From Aeromonas bivalvium (GTDB lineage: Bacteria > Pseudomonadota > Gammaproteobacteria > Enterobacterales > Aeromonadaceae), in the NCBI RefSeq assembly GCF_000819765.1, contig NZ_CDBT01000047.1:56162-120161 (forward strand): a stretch of DNA of 64,000 nucleotides, written 5' to 3'. This document shows, in pieces, positions 57,487-64,000 of the stretch (position 1 is its first letter; each line of letters starts with the position of its first letter). The notes under the pieces are model-generated. The model was not told where the DNA came from and made no database searches. It saw nothing but the letters and a program-made list of their open reading frames with translations. The position numbers were made by a program, and so were the translations under genes.

Positions 57487-57543
57487 GGTAAGTTAGAACC
57501 CATCGACAGCACGTTTTTTGAAAAATGAGATAGAGGTCAAACA

Positions 57544-58053
57544 ATGGCGGGTAAGAGCATTATCGTGATGGGTGTGTCGGGGAGCGGCAAGTCTACCGTG
57601 GGGGCCCAGGTGGCCGAGGCGCTGGGGGCCAAGTTCATCGATGGCGATGATCTGCACCCCAGGGCCAACATCCAGAAGATGGCCGGCGGCACCCCCCTCA
57701 ACGATGAGGATCGCGCCCCCTGGCTGGAGCGGATCCGCGATGCCGCCTACAGCCTGGAGCAGAAGAACGAGGTGGGCGTCATCGTCTGCTCCGCGCTCAA
57801 GCGCCGCTACCGCGACCAGATCCGCGAAGGCAACCAGGCGGTCCAGTTCCTGTTCCTCGACGGGGAATACGACCTCATCCTGGCCCGGATGAAGGCGCGC
57901 CATGGCCACTTCATGCGGGAATCCATGTTACAAAGCCAATTCGATACCCTAGAGCGCCCGGATGCAGAGCCCGGCGTCCATCGCATCGACATCGACGGCA
58001 GCCTGGATCAGGTGATCGCTCGCGCCGTTCACGCCTTGGAGGAAACAGCATGA
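57544..58053 (+). CDS. gntK: Gluconate kinase
   Basis: A 169-residue P-loop kinase making 6-phosphogluconate. The Walker A motif is MGVSGSGKST at 9-18. DGDDLHPRANIQKMAGGTPL near 35-54 and CSALKRRYRD near 83-92 are typical. It is the first gene of the operon; edd overlaps its end by ATGA. Confidence 0.96.
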   Translation: MAGKSIIVMGVSGSGKSTVGAQVAEALGAKFIDGDDLHPRANIQKMAGGTPLNDEDRAPWLERIRDAAYSLEQKNEVGVIVCSALKRRYRDQIREGNQAVQFLFLDGEYDLILARMKARHGHFMRESMLQSQFDTLERPDAEPGVHRIDIDGSLDQVIARAVHALEETA

Positions 58054-59846
58054 CTCATCCGATCATCACCCAGGTCACGGAGCGGATCGCGGCACGCAGC
58101 GCCAGCCGCCGGGCGGCCTACCTGGCCCGCATCAGCCGTCAGGCCGAGCAGGGCAAGACCCGCGCCGCCCTGGCCTGTGGCAACCTGGCCCATGCCGTGG
58201 CCGCCTGCAGCACGGACGAGAAGGGCCGCATCCTCGACATGACCCGGGCCAACGTCGGCATCGTCACCGCCTACAACGACATGCTCAGTGCCCATCAGCC
58301 CTACAAGGACTACCCGGACCGGATCAAGGCCGCCCTGGCGGCGCTCGGACACAGCGCCCAGGTCGCCGGCGGCGTGCCCGCCATGTGCGACGGCGTCACC
58401 CAGGGGCAGCCGGGCATGGACATGTCCCTGTTCTCCCGGGATCTCATCGCCCAGGCCACCGCCCTGTCCCTGTCCCACAACACCTTCGACGCCACCCTGC
58501 TGCTCGGCATCTGCGACAAGATAGCCCCGGGCCAGATCATGGGGGCCCTCTCCCATGGTCACCTGCCCACCGCCTTCGTGCCCGCCGGCCCCATGGCCAG
58601 CGGCATCAGCAACGATGACAAGGTGAAGGTGCGCCAGCAGTATGCCGCAGGGGAAGTGGGGCGCGAGGCCCTGCTGGAGATGGAGTGCGGCGCCTACCAC
58701 GCCCCTGGCACCTGCACCTTCTACGGCACCGCCAACACCAACCAGCTGGTGTTCGAGGCCATGGGCCTGATGCTGCCGGGCTCCGCCTTCGTCCATCCCC
58801 ACAGCGAGTTGCGTCACGCCCTCACCGAGGAGGCGGCCCGCCGCATCAGTGCCCTGATCCCCGGCTCCCCGGCCTATCGCCCCCTGAGCCAGGTGCTGGA
58901 TGCCCGCACCCTGGTCAACGGCCTGGTGGCCCTGCTCGCCTCCGGCGGCAGCTCCAACCACAGCATCCACATGGTGGCCCTGGCGCGGGCCGCCGGCCTG
59001 GTGCTGACCTGGGACGATTTGAGCGATCTCTCCGACGTGGTGCCGCTGCTGGTGCGCATGTACCCGAACGGCCCGGCAGACGTGAATGCCTTCCAGCAGG
59101 CGGGTGCCGTGCCCGGCCTGATGCGCCGGCTGGCGGAGCTGAACCTGCTCAACATGGATGCCATCCCCACCTTCGGCACCCTGGCGGATCACCTCACCGC
59201 CCCCGAACTGGTCGAGGGCAAGCTGGTGTGGCGCCCGGTGGGCGAGAGCACGGATCCCGCCGTGCTCTCCCCGAGCGGCCAGGTGTTCCAGGCCAGCGGC
59301 GGCACCAAGGTGCTGGATGGCAACCTAGGACGCGCCGTGATCAAGGTTTCCGCCGTGGCCCCCGAGTATCGGGTGGTCGAGGCGCCGGCCCGCATCTTCT
59401 CCTCCCAATATGCGGTGGCCGCCGCCTATCAGGCGGGCGAGCTCAACCAGGATGCCGTCATAGTGGTGCGCCACAATGGCCCGGCCGCCAACGGCATGCC
59501 GGAGCTGCACATGCTGATGCCCGTGCTCGGCAACCTGCAGAAGGCGGGTCACAAGGTGGCCCTGGTCACCGACGGCCGCCTCTCCGGCGCCTCCGGCAAG
59601 ATCCCGGCCGCCATCCATGTCACGCCGGAGGCGCTGCACGGCGGTGCCATCGGCCTGCTTGCCGACGGCGATCTGCTGCGCCTGGATGCCGAGACGGGCC
59701 GTCTCGACTGCCTGACCGACCTGACCGGTCGCCGCCAGGCCGAGATCGATCTCACCCTGGAACAGGAAGGGTGGGGCCGGGAACTGTTCAGCGTGATGCG
59801 TCGCGCGGTATCGAGCGCCGAGTGCGGCGCCACCATCTTCGATTGA
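58050..59846 (+). CDS. edd: 6-Phosphogluconate dehydratase
   Basis: A 598-residue IlvD/Edd-family Fe-S enzyme, the first step of the Entner-Doudoroff pathway (6-phosphogluconate to KDPG). Typical blocks are [39 protein letters not shown] with a cluster cysteine, [13 protein letters not shown] and [17 protein letters not shown]. It overlaps gntK by four bases and precedes eda, so gluconate import, phosphorylation and breakdown are one unit. In E. coli edd-eda are instead next to zwf. Confidence 0.97.
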   Translation: MTHPIITQVTERIAARSASRRAAYLARISRQAEQGKTRAALACGNLAHAVAACSTDEKGRILDMTRANVGIVTAYNDMLSAHQPYKDYPDRIKAALAALGHSAQVAGGVPAMCDGVTQGQPGMDMSLFSRDLIAQATALSLSHNTFDATLLLGICDKIAPGQIMGALSHGHLPTAFVPAGPMASGISNDDKVKVRQQYAAGEVGREALLEMECGAYHAPGTCTFYGTANTNQLVFEAMGLMLPGSAFVHPHSELRHALTEEAARRISALIPGSPAYRPLSQVLDARTLVNGLVALLASGGSSNHSIHMVALARAAGLVLTWDDLSDLSDVVPLLVRMYPNGPADVNAFQQAGAVPGLMRRLAELNLLNMDAIPTFGTLADHLTAPELVEGKLVWRPVGESTDPAVLSPSGQVFQASGGTKVLDGNLGRAVIKVSAVAPEYRVVEAPARIFSSQYAVAAAYQAGELNQDAVIVVRHNGPAANGMPELHMLMPVLGNLQKAGHKVALVTDGRLSGASGKIPAAIHVTPEALHGGAIGLLADGDLLRLDAETGRLDCLTDLTGRRQAEIDLTLEQEGWGRELFSVMRRAVSSAECGATIFD

Positions 59847-59866
59847 AATCTGACTGAGGAAGAGCC

Positions 59867-60508
59867 ATGCAAAACTGGAAAGTGACCCCCGCCGAGGTGT
59901 TTGCCGCCTCCCCCCTAGTACCCGTGATGGTCATCAGCGACCTGGAACAGGCCCTGCCCATGGCCAAGGCGCTGCTGGAGGGCGGCATCTCTGTGTTCGA
60001 GATCACCCTGCGCACCCCGGTGGCCCTGGATGCCATCGCCCTCATCGCCAAGGCGATGCCGGATGCCATGGTGGGGGCGGGTACCGTGCTCAACTGCGCT
60101 CAATACGATGCCGCCGTGGCCGCCGGAGCCCGCTTCGTCATCTCCCCGGGCATGACTCCCGCCCTGCTGGCCCATGCCGCCAAGGGCACGGCGCCCCTGA
60201 TCCCCGGGGTGGCCACCGCCTCCGAGATGATGCAGGCCCTGGAGGCGGGTTATGACCATATCAAGTTCTTCCCGGCCGAGGCGAACGGCGGCACCAAGGC
60301 GCTTGCGGCCATCACGGCGCCCCTCGCCCAGATGCGGATCTGCCCCACCGGTGGCATAGGCCCGAACAACGTGGCCGACTATCTGGCGCTCAAATGTGTC
60401 GCCACGGTCGGCGGCTCCTGGATGCTGCCCGCCGACGCCCTCAAGCACGGCAACTGGGCAGAGGTGACCCGCCTCTCCCGCGAGGCGGTCGAGCTGGTGC
60501 GGCGCTAA
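59867..60508 (+). CDS. eda: KDPG/KHG aldolase
   Basis: A 213-residue class I aldolase splitting KDPG to pyruvate and glyceraldehyde-3-phosphate. The Schiff-base lysine is K133 in HIKFFPAE and the general base is E45 in [19 protein letters not shown] precedes the ATG. It ends the gntK-edd-eda operon ahead of a strong terminator. Confidence 0.97.
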   Translation: MQNWKVTPAEVFAASPLVPVMVISDLEQALPMAKALLEGGISVFEITLRTPVALDAIALIAKAMPDAMVGAGTVLNCAQYDAAVAAGARFVISPGMTPALLAHAAKGTAPLIPGVATASEMMQALEAGYDHIKFFPAEANGGTKALAAITAPLAQMRICPTGGIGPNNVADYLALKCVATVGGSWMLPADALKHGNWAEVTRLSREAVELVRR

Positions 60509-60530
60509 GGGCCGCGGGTTCGCCGTGAGC

Positions 60531-60565
60531 AAGAGAGGCCACCCTGGGGTGGCCTCTCTTCTTTT
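60531..60565 (+). terminator. Terminator after eda
   Basis: A perfect 14-bp stem (60531-60544 with 60547-60560) with a two-base loop, followed by CTTTTT. Confidence 0.9.
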
Positions 60566-60711
60566 TGGGGGGGCCACGGACAGCGTTGCTACTGACTGGG
60601 CTGCGGCGGGCGGGCGTCGACGGACGGGATGGCTTGGGGTGAGGCTCCTCAGGATTGCACTGCCATCGCCTCGGCGTTTAGAGTCTGTGCGAGTCCCGAG
60701 AGGCCAGTGTC

Positions 60712-61407
60712 ATGATCCATCTCTATCAATCCTATCCCGAGGGGCACCTGACCGCGCCCCATGGTCACGATCGGCCACAGTACTGCTACCTGCATGGCGG
60801 CGGTGGCGTCATCAGCAGCCGCCAGCAGGGCTGCCTGCTGGTGGCGGGCCAGCTCTGCTTCCTGCCACAGGGCCAGGAGCACGAGTTTCGCGTCCTGCGC
60901 CGCTCCCGCCTAAGCCTGATCTACGCCGATCGGGAGCGGGGCGCCCCCTTCGGCAAGCTGGAGGTGAGCCCCATGGTGGCGGGCCTCTTCGCCCGGTTGG
61001 CCCAGTTGGAGGAAGCTGGGGGCGATGGCGAACCCTATCTGAGGGTGCTCGGCCTCGAACTCGGGCGCGCGCCGCCCCTGGCAGGGCAGCAGCCCTGTGC
61101 GGCGGCGCTGGATCCCAGGCTGTTGCGGGTGCTGGACAAGGTCTGCCAGGCCCCCTCCATCCAGCCGGGCCTGGCGGAGCTTGCGGCGGGCTGCGGGGCG
61201 TCGGAGCGAACCCTCAACCGGCTGTTTGTCCGGCAGCTGGGCTGCACCTTCCGGCAGTGGCGCCAGCAGGTGGTGATGGGGCGGGCCCGCCAGTTGCAGC
61301 ACCAGGGGCTGAGTCATGGCCGGATCGCCGAGATCCTGGGGTACGGGGATCTCAGCGCCTTCTCCCATGCGCTCAACCGTTTCCTGCGCAGCGAGTCAGT
61401 GTCGTGA
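60712..61407 (+). CDS. AraC-family regulator, short cupin type
   Basis: A 231-residue regulator. The N-terminal half is a small cupin (HLTAPHGHDRPQYCYLHGGGG, AGQLCFLPQGQEHEF). The C-terminal double helix-turn-helix (about 135-228) contains LAELAAGCGASERTLNRLFVRQLG and GYGDLSAFSHALNRF. The histidine-rich start (APHGHDRPQ) resembles regulators of efflux or metabolite genes. Its target is not evident. Its last 12 bases overlap the end of the convergent NTF2-like gene. Confidence 0.85.
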   Translation: MIHLYQSYPEGHLTAPHGHDRPQYCYLHGGGGVISSRQQGCLLVAGQLCFLPQGQEHEFRVLRRSRLSLIYADRERGAPFGKLEVSPMVAGLFARLAQLEEAGGDGEPYLRVLGLELGRAPPLAGQQPCAAALDPRLLRVLDKVCQAPSIQPGLAELAAGCGASERTLNRLFVRQLGCTFRQWRQQVVMGRARQLQHQGLSHGRIAEILGYGDLSAFSHALNRFLRSESVS

Positions 61408-61785
61408 GCCTATGTCCCTGTCCCTGGCATCGCCCTGCAGCAAGCAGGTGAGCTCGTCGGTGTGGCAGAGACGGCCGGCGCGGAAGGTGAACAGGCCGCT
61501 CACCTTGCAGACCAGGGTCTGTCCATTCCGGCGGCGGGCCCGGACCAGGTGGGTGGAGTGGACCCGCTCACCCTGGGCGATCAGGGCCAGAAACGTTATC
61601 TGGCACTCGGCGAGATCCTCTCGTAGGGCGAGGATATGCCGGCGAAAGGCGGCGTAGTCCAGCACCTTGTCGTCGACGTGCTGCACGTAATCCGGGGTGA
61701 ACCAGTGGTCGAGTTCGGCGGGGGGGAAGGCGGGATCGCAAATCACGCGGTGCAGGCAGGCTTGCAGTCGTTGCGGGTAATCCAT
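61396..61785 (-). CDS. NTF2-like (SnoaL-type) small protein
   Basis: A 129-residue protein with the cone-shaped NTF2-like layout: an N-terminal helix, WFTPDYVQHVDDKVLDYAAFRRHI, then beta strands ending in VSGLFTFRAGRLCHTDELTCLL. Such proteins are isomerases, hydrolases or binding proteins of varied function. It overlaps the convergent AraC gene at its 3' end; no other neighbour gives a clue. Confidence 0.72.
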   Translation of the reverse strand: MDYPQRLQACLHRVICDPAFPPAELDHWFTPDYVQHVDDKVLDYAAFRRHILALREDLAECQITFLALIAQGERVHSTHLVRARRRNGQTLVCKVSGLFTFRAGRLCHTDELTCLLQGDARDRDIGSRH

Positions 61786-61908
61786 GGTGATCTCCTGGGT
61801 AAATGGCGCCGCCAGTGTAAGCCAGGAGGGGGGTGAGGGGATCTGGCCCAGCCGCCATCCCCTTGGTGTTTGGCGCCAACCTGATCCCCGGGAGGGCAGG
61901 GCGCGGGA

Positions 61909-62916
61909 TCAGCCCAGGCTGCCCCCCTCGAAGAGGGAGAAGCCGAGATCCTTGCGCCGCTCGGTGAGGGGGGCGCCAGCGAGGCGGGCCAGCAGCAGGG
62001 TGGCGGCCTCGCAGCCTATCTCCTTGCGTGGGGTGACTATGCTCGCCAGCTGGGGCGACATGGCCCGGCCGATGTCGAGGGCGTTGCTGCCGGCGATGGC
62101 GATCTGCTGGGGCACGGGTATTCCCCTGGCCTGACAGCGCAGCAGGGCGCCGACCGCGAGGTCGTCGTTGGTGCAGTAGAGGCTGTCCAGATCGGGATAG
62201 CGGGCCAGGGCCTGCTCCAGCAATTCGCCCCCCAGGGTGAAACTGGAGGATTGTTCGGTCAGCAGGTGGCGGCCCGCCAGGCCGGCCTGCTCCATCGCCT
62301 GGTAGTAACCTTCCATCCGCAGCCGGGTACGCACGTCGAGACGCGCCCCCAGGTAGACGGGGGTGCGCCGCCCCCGGCGCAGCATCTCTGTTACCATGGC
62401 CCGGGCGGCCGCCCTGTGATCCATGCCGACCACCATGTCGATGGGCTGCTCGGGCAGATCCATGGTCTCCACCACAGGTATGCCGGCGGTGGCGATCATC
62501 TTGCGGGTGCGGGCCGTGTGCTGGCTGTCGGAGAGGATGAGGCCATCCACGTGATAGGAGAGCAGGGAGGCAACTTGTTCCTCCTCCCGCTGCGGGCTGT
62601 AGCCGTAGTGGGCGAGCAGGGTCTGGTAGCCTGCGGGCCGGGTGACCGACTCTATGCCGCGCACCAGGGCGGCGAACACCTGGTTGGAGAGGGAGGGGAT
62701 CAGGATGCCGATCGCCTTGCTGGTGGCGTTCGACAGAATGTCCGGTGCCCGGTTGGGAATGTAGCCGAGCCGCTCCACCGCGGCGGCGATCCGCTCCCGG
62801 GTGCCTTCGGCCACGGCCTGGGGATCGCGCAGATAGCGGCTCACCGTCATCTTGGTGACCCCGGTCAGGTCGGCGATGTCCTGCAAGGTGGGGCGGCGTT
62901 TACGGCTGTCGTTCAT
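61909..62916 (-). CDS. gntR: Gluconate operon repressor GntR (LacI family)
   Basis: A 335-residue LacI-type repressor. The DNA-binding domain is at about 8-60 (TLQDIADLTGVTKMTVSRYLRDP) and the periplasmic-binding-like sugar domain follows (IGILIPSLSNQVFAALVRG). The three GntR palindromes in the window match the known E. coli GntR operator, which fixes the assignment. The start at 62916 (MNDSRKRRP) is chosen because the longer frame would run through its own operator. It is about 1.4 kb from eda on the opposite strand. Confidence 0.94.
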   Translation of the reverse strand: MNDSRKRRPTLQDIADLTGVTKMTVSRYLRDPQAVAEGTRERIAAAVERLGYIPNRAPDILSNATSKAIGILIPSLSNQVFAALVRGIESVTRPAGYQTLLAHYGYSPQREEEQVASLLSYHVDGLILSDSQHTARTRKMIATAGIPVVETMDLPEQPIDMVVGMDHRAAARAMVTEMLRRGRRTPVYLGARLDVRTRLRMEGYYQAMEQAGLAGRHLLTEQSSSFTLGGELLEQALARYPDLDSLYCTNDDLAVGALLRCQARGIPVPQQIAIAGSNALDIGRAMSPQLASIVTPRKEIGCEAATLLLARLAGAPLTERRKDLGFSLFEGGSLG

Positions 62917-62932
62917 GGCGGGATCCTGAAAA

Positions 62933-62948
62933 ATGTTACAGGTAACAT
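62933..62948. promoter_or_regulatory. GntR operator upstream of gntR
   Basis: ATGTTACAGGTAACAT differs from the E. coli GntR operator at one central base. It lies 17 bases before gntR and 55 bases before the divergent qnr-like gene, so it could affect both. Confidence 0.88.
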
Positions 62949-63002
62949 TATCGTTTTTGCGCAACAAAGTCAGCATTTGGCGCCGATGAAGAGGAGAAAA
63001 TC

Positions 63003-63653
63003 ATGGTGAGCGACAAGACCTTCCGCCAGCACAGGTTCGAGGCCGATGAGGTGGCGGGGCAGCGGTTCGAGCGGTGCCTCTTCCTCGCCTGCAACTTCTC
63101 CTGGCTGGATCTGCGGGAGTGCCGCTTCGTCGACTGCCGCTTCTACGACAGGGAGGAGGAGCTGACCTGCCAGCTGCAGGGTTGCGATCTGCGCGAAGCG
63201 AGTTTCCTGCGCTGCGATCTGACCCTGGCCAACCTCAGTCGCAGCGAGTGTCTGGGGCTGGAGATGCGGGACTGCCAGGCCATGGGCATCGACCTGTCCC
63301 AGGCCAGCTTCGCCAACCGGATCACCCCCAGCAGCTACTTCTGCGAGGCTTATCTGACCGGCAACAACTTCAGCTTTGCCAATCTGGCATCCTGCCTGCT
63401 GGAGCGTTGCGAGCTCCATGGCAATCGCTGGCAGAACGCGAACCTGAGGGGCGCCTCCCTGGCGGGCTCGGATCTGCGGGATGGCGAGTTCGGCCAGTTC
63501 GACTGGCAGGAGGTGACCCTGACCGGCTGCGATCTGCGGGGCTGCGATCTGCCCGGGCTGGATCTGCGCCGGGTCGACCTGAGCGGGGTGCAGATCAATG
63601 AAGAGCAGCAGCGGGGGCTGCTGGAGCAGATCGGGCTGGTGGTCTTCCCCTGA
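63003..63653 (+). CDS. Qnr-family pentapeptide repeat protein
   Basis: A 216-residue pentapeptide repeat protein collinear with QnrB and QnrS. It shares RFYDRE, the loop B region FANRITPSSYFCEAYLTG (about 103-120), LERCELHGNRWQNANLRGASL and the C-terminal capping helix with GLVVFP. Qnr proteins form right-handed beta-helix dimers that mimic DNA and shield gyrase and topoisomerase IV from quinolones; AhQnr of Aeromonas is a chromosomal example. GAGGAG precedes the ATG. No LexA box, as found before qnrB, is visible. The effect on resistance cannot be judged from sequence. Confidence 0.88.
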   Translation: MVSDKTFRQHRFEADEVAGQRFERCLFLACNFSWLDLRECRFVDCRFYDREEELTCQLQGCDLREASFLRCDLTLANLSRSECLGLEMRDCQAMGIDLSQASFANRITPSSYFCEAYLTGNNFSFANLASCLLERCELHGNRWQNANLRGASLAGSDLRDGEFGQFDWQEVTLTGCDLRGCDLPGLDLRRVDLSGVQINEEQQRGLLEQIGLVVFP

Positions 63654-63711
63654 GCGGGGCGGAAAAGAGGTAAGTTTTCATCAATGGGGCGGTGTGGCGC
63701 TTGCCCTGCAA

Positions 63712-63744
63712 AGCAAAAAGCCTGCGCGATGCAGGCTTTTTGCT
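63712..63744 (+). terminator. Terminator after the qnr-like gene
   Basis: AGCAAAAAGCCTGC (63712-63725), loop GCGAT and the complement (63731-63744) with built-in T-run. Confidence 0.9.
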
Positions 63745-63783
63745 AGGTGAAGTGGCAAACGGAACGGCGTTGCCGCCTTTTGC

Positions 63784-63822
63784 ACCCTTCCCCCCTCGCG
63801 GGAGAAGGGTTGGGGATGAGGG
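63784..63822. repeat. REP-like interspersed hairpin
   Basis: ACCCTTC and GAAGGGT enclose CCCCCTCGCGGGA and are followed by TGGGGATGAGGGGG. This pyrimidine/purine-biased hairpin with a CTCGCGGGAG core resembles intergenic REP elements of gammaproteobacteria. Confidence 0.5.
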
Positions 63823-63830
63823 GGCTGGCT

Positions 63831-64000
63831 CAGCGTCTTGCCAGCTGTTGTTGGCCGGGTTGATGGCCCATCAGCAGGACTCAGCGTCTGGCCAGCTGTT
63901 GTTGGCCGGGTTGATGGCCCCGTCAGCAGGGACTCAGCGTCTGGCCAGCTGTTGTTGGCCGGGTTGATGGCCCCATCAGCAGGGACTCAGCGTCTGGCCA
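63831..64000. repeat. Tandem repeat array, 51-53 bp unit, continuing past the window
   Basis: Copies start at 63831 (51 bp), 63882 (53 bp), 63935 (53 bp) and 63988 (partial). All begin CAGCGTCT and contain CCAGCTGTTGTTGGCCGGGT. Copies 2 and 3 differ at one base; copy 1 lacks one C and one G and has one substitution. The period is not a multiple of three, so the array is not coding. TGATGG and CCATCA make a short hairpin in the unit. Confidence 0.92.

Noticed and set aside
63692..63967. A 91-codon frame with repeated ASGQLLLAGLMA-like units
   Set aside because: The DNA repeat period of 53 is not a multiple of three, so the reading frame shifts from copy to copy; it also starts upstream of a terminator.
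63831..64000. Possible CRISPR array
   Set aside because: The repeats are contiguous with no unique spacers, and no cas genes are nearby.

Overview
The window looks like chromosomal DNA of an Aeromonas species. The evidence is the high G+C coding style, gene order shared with enterobacteria and vibrios (def-fmt-rsmB-trkA; dprA-smg-yrdD-tsaC-aroE-yrdB; spf-engB-csrC-yihI-hemN-ntrC-ntrB-glnA-typA-yihY-dtd-fabY), and a chromosomal Qnr pentapeptide protein resembling AhQnr of A. hydrophila. No rRNA, tRNA, insertion sequence, prophage or CRISPR array was seen.

Bases 1-6651 hold the most unusual region. A tightly packed minus-strand operon encodes a 2Fe-2S ferredoxin, a heme-oxygenase-like diiron oxidase candidate, three different ATP-grasp ligases and an MFS exporter cut by the window edge. 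A MocR/GntR-aminotransferase regulator is divergently transcribed across a tandem 11-bp repeat. This looks like a compact small-molecule (amide or short peptide-like) biosynthesis, tailoring and export pathway that I cannot match to a named product. Bases 6810-9610 carry a LysE-type exporter with its AraC regulator, RarD and a 54-residue membrane protein.

Bases 9733-17878 form a polyamine / omega-amino acid catabolic region: PuuC-like aldehyde dehydrogenase and PuuR-like repressor, divergent from an omega-amino acid:pyruvate transaminase and methylmalonate-semialdehyde dehydrogenase. An amidotransferase, alanine dehydrogenase and a PfkB kinase follow. Three similar TGTTTA-type elements flank puuR. 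Bases 18007-20874 hold nsrR, a NapF-like ferredoxin, a small membrane protein and rmuC.

Bases 20933-33235 are housekeeping: the def-fmt-rsmB-trkA-trkH operon on minus, then a LysM protein, dprA, smg, yrdD, tsaC, hemF, aroE and yrdB on plus. Bases 33236-36000 are RNA-rich. Spot 42 (spf) is recognisable almost base for base, two further terminator-ended RNA candidates flank it, and a CsrB/CsrC-type RNA with 16 GGA motifs lies between cytochrome c4 and yihI, close to the place of csrC in E. coli.

Bases 36198-49984 hold yihI, a DUF2489 protein, hemN, add, the ntrB/ntrC/glnA nitrogen-control block with its NtrC sites and sigma-54 promoter, typA, yihY, dtd, a spermidine-synthase-like protein and fabY. 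Bases 50048-55811 hold an AsmA-family protein, recG with a diverged extra copy of its own 3' end just downstream, and pssA. Bases 55960-62948 are the gluconate/Entner-Doudoroff regulon (gluconate permease, gntK, edd, eda, gntR) with clear GntR palindromes. The window ends with a qnr-family gene, a REP-like hairpin and a 53-bp tandem repeat array that runs off the edge.
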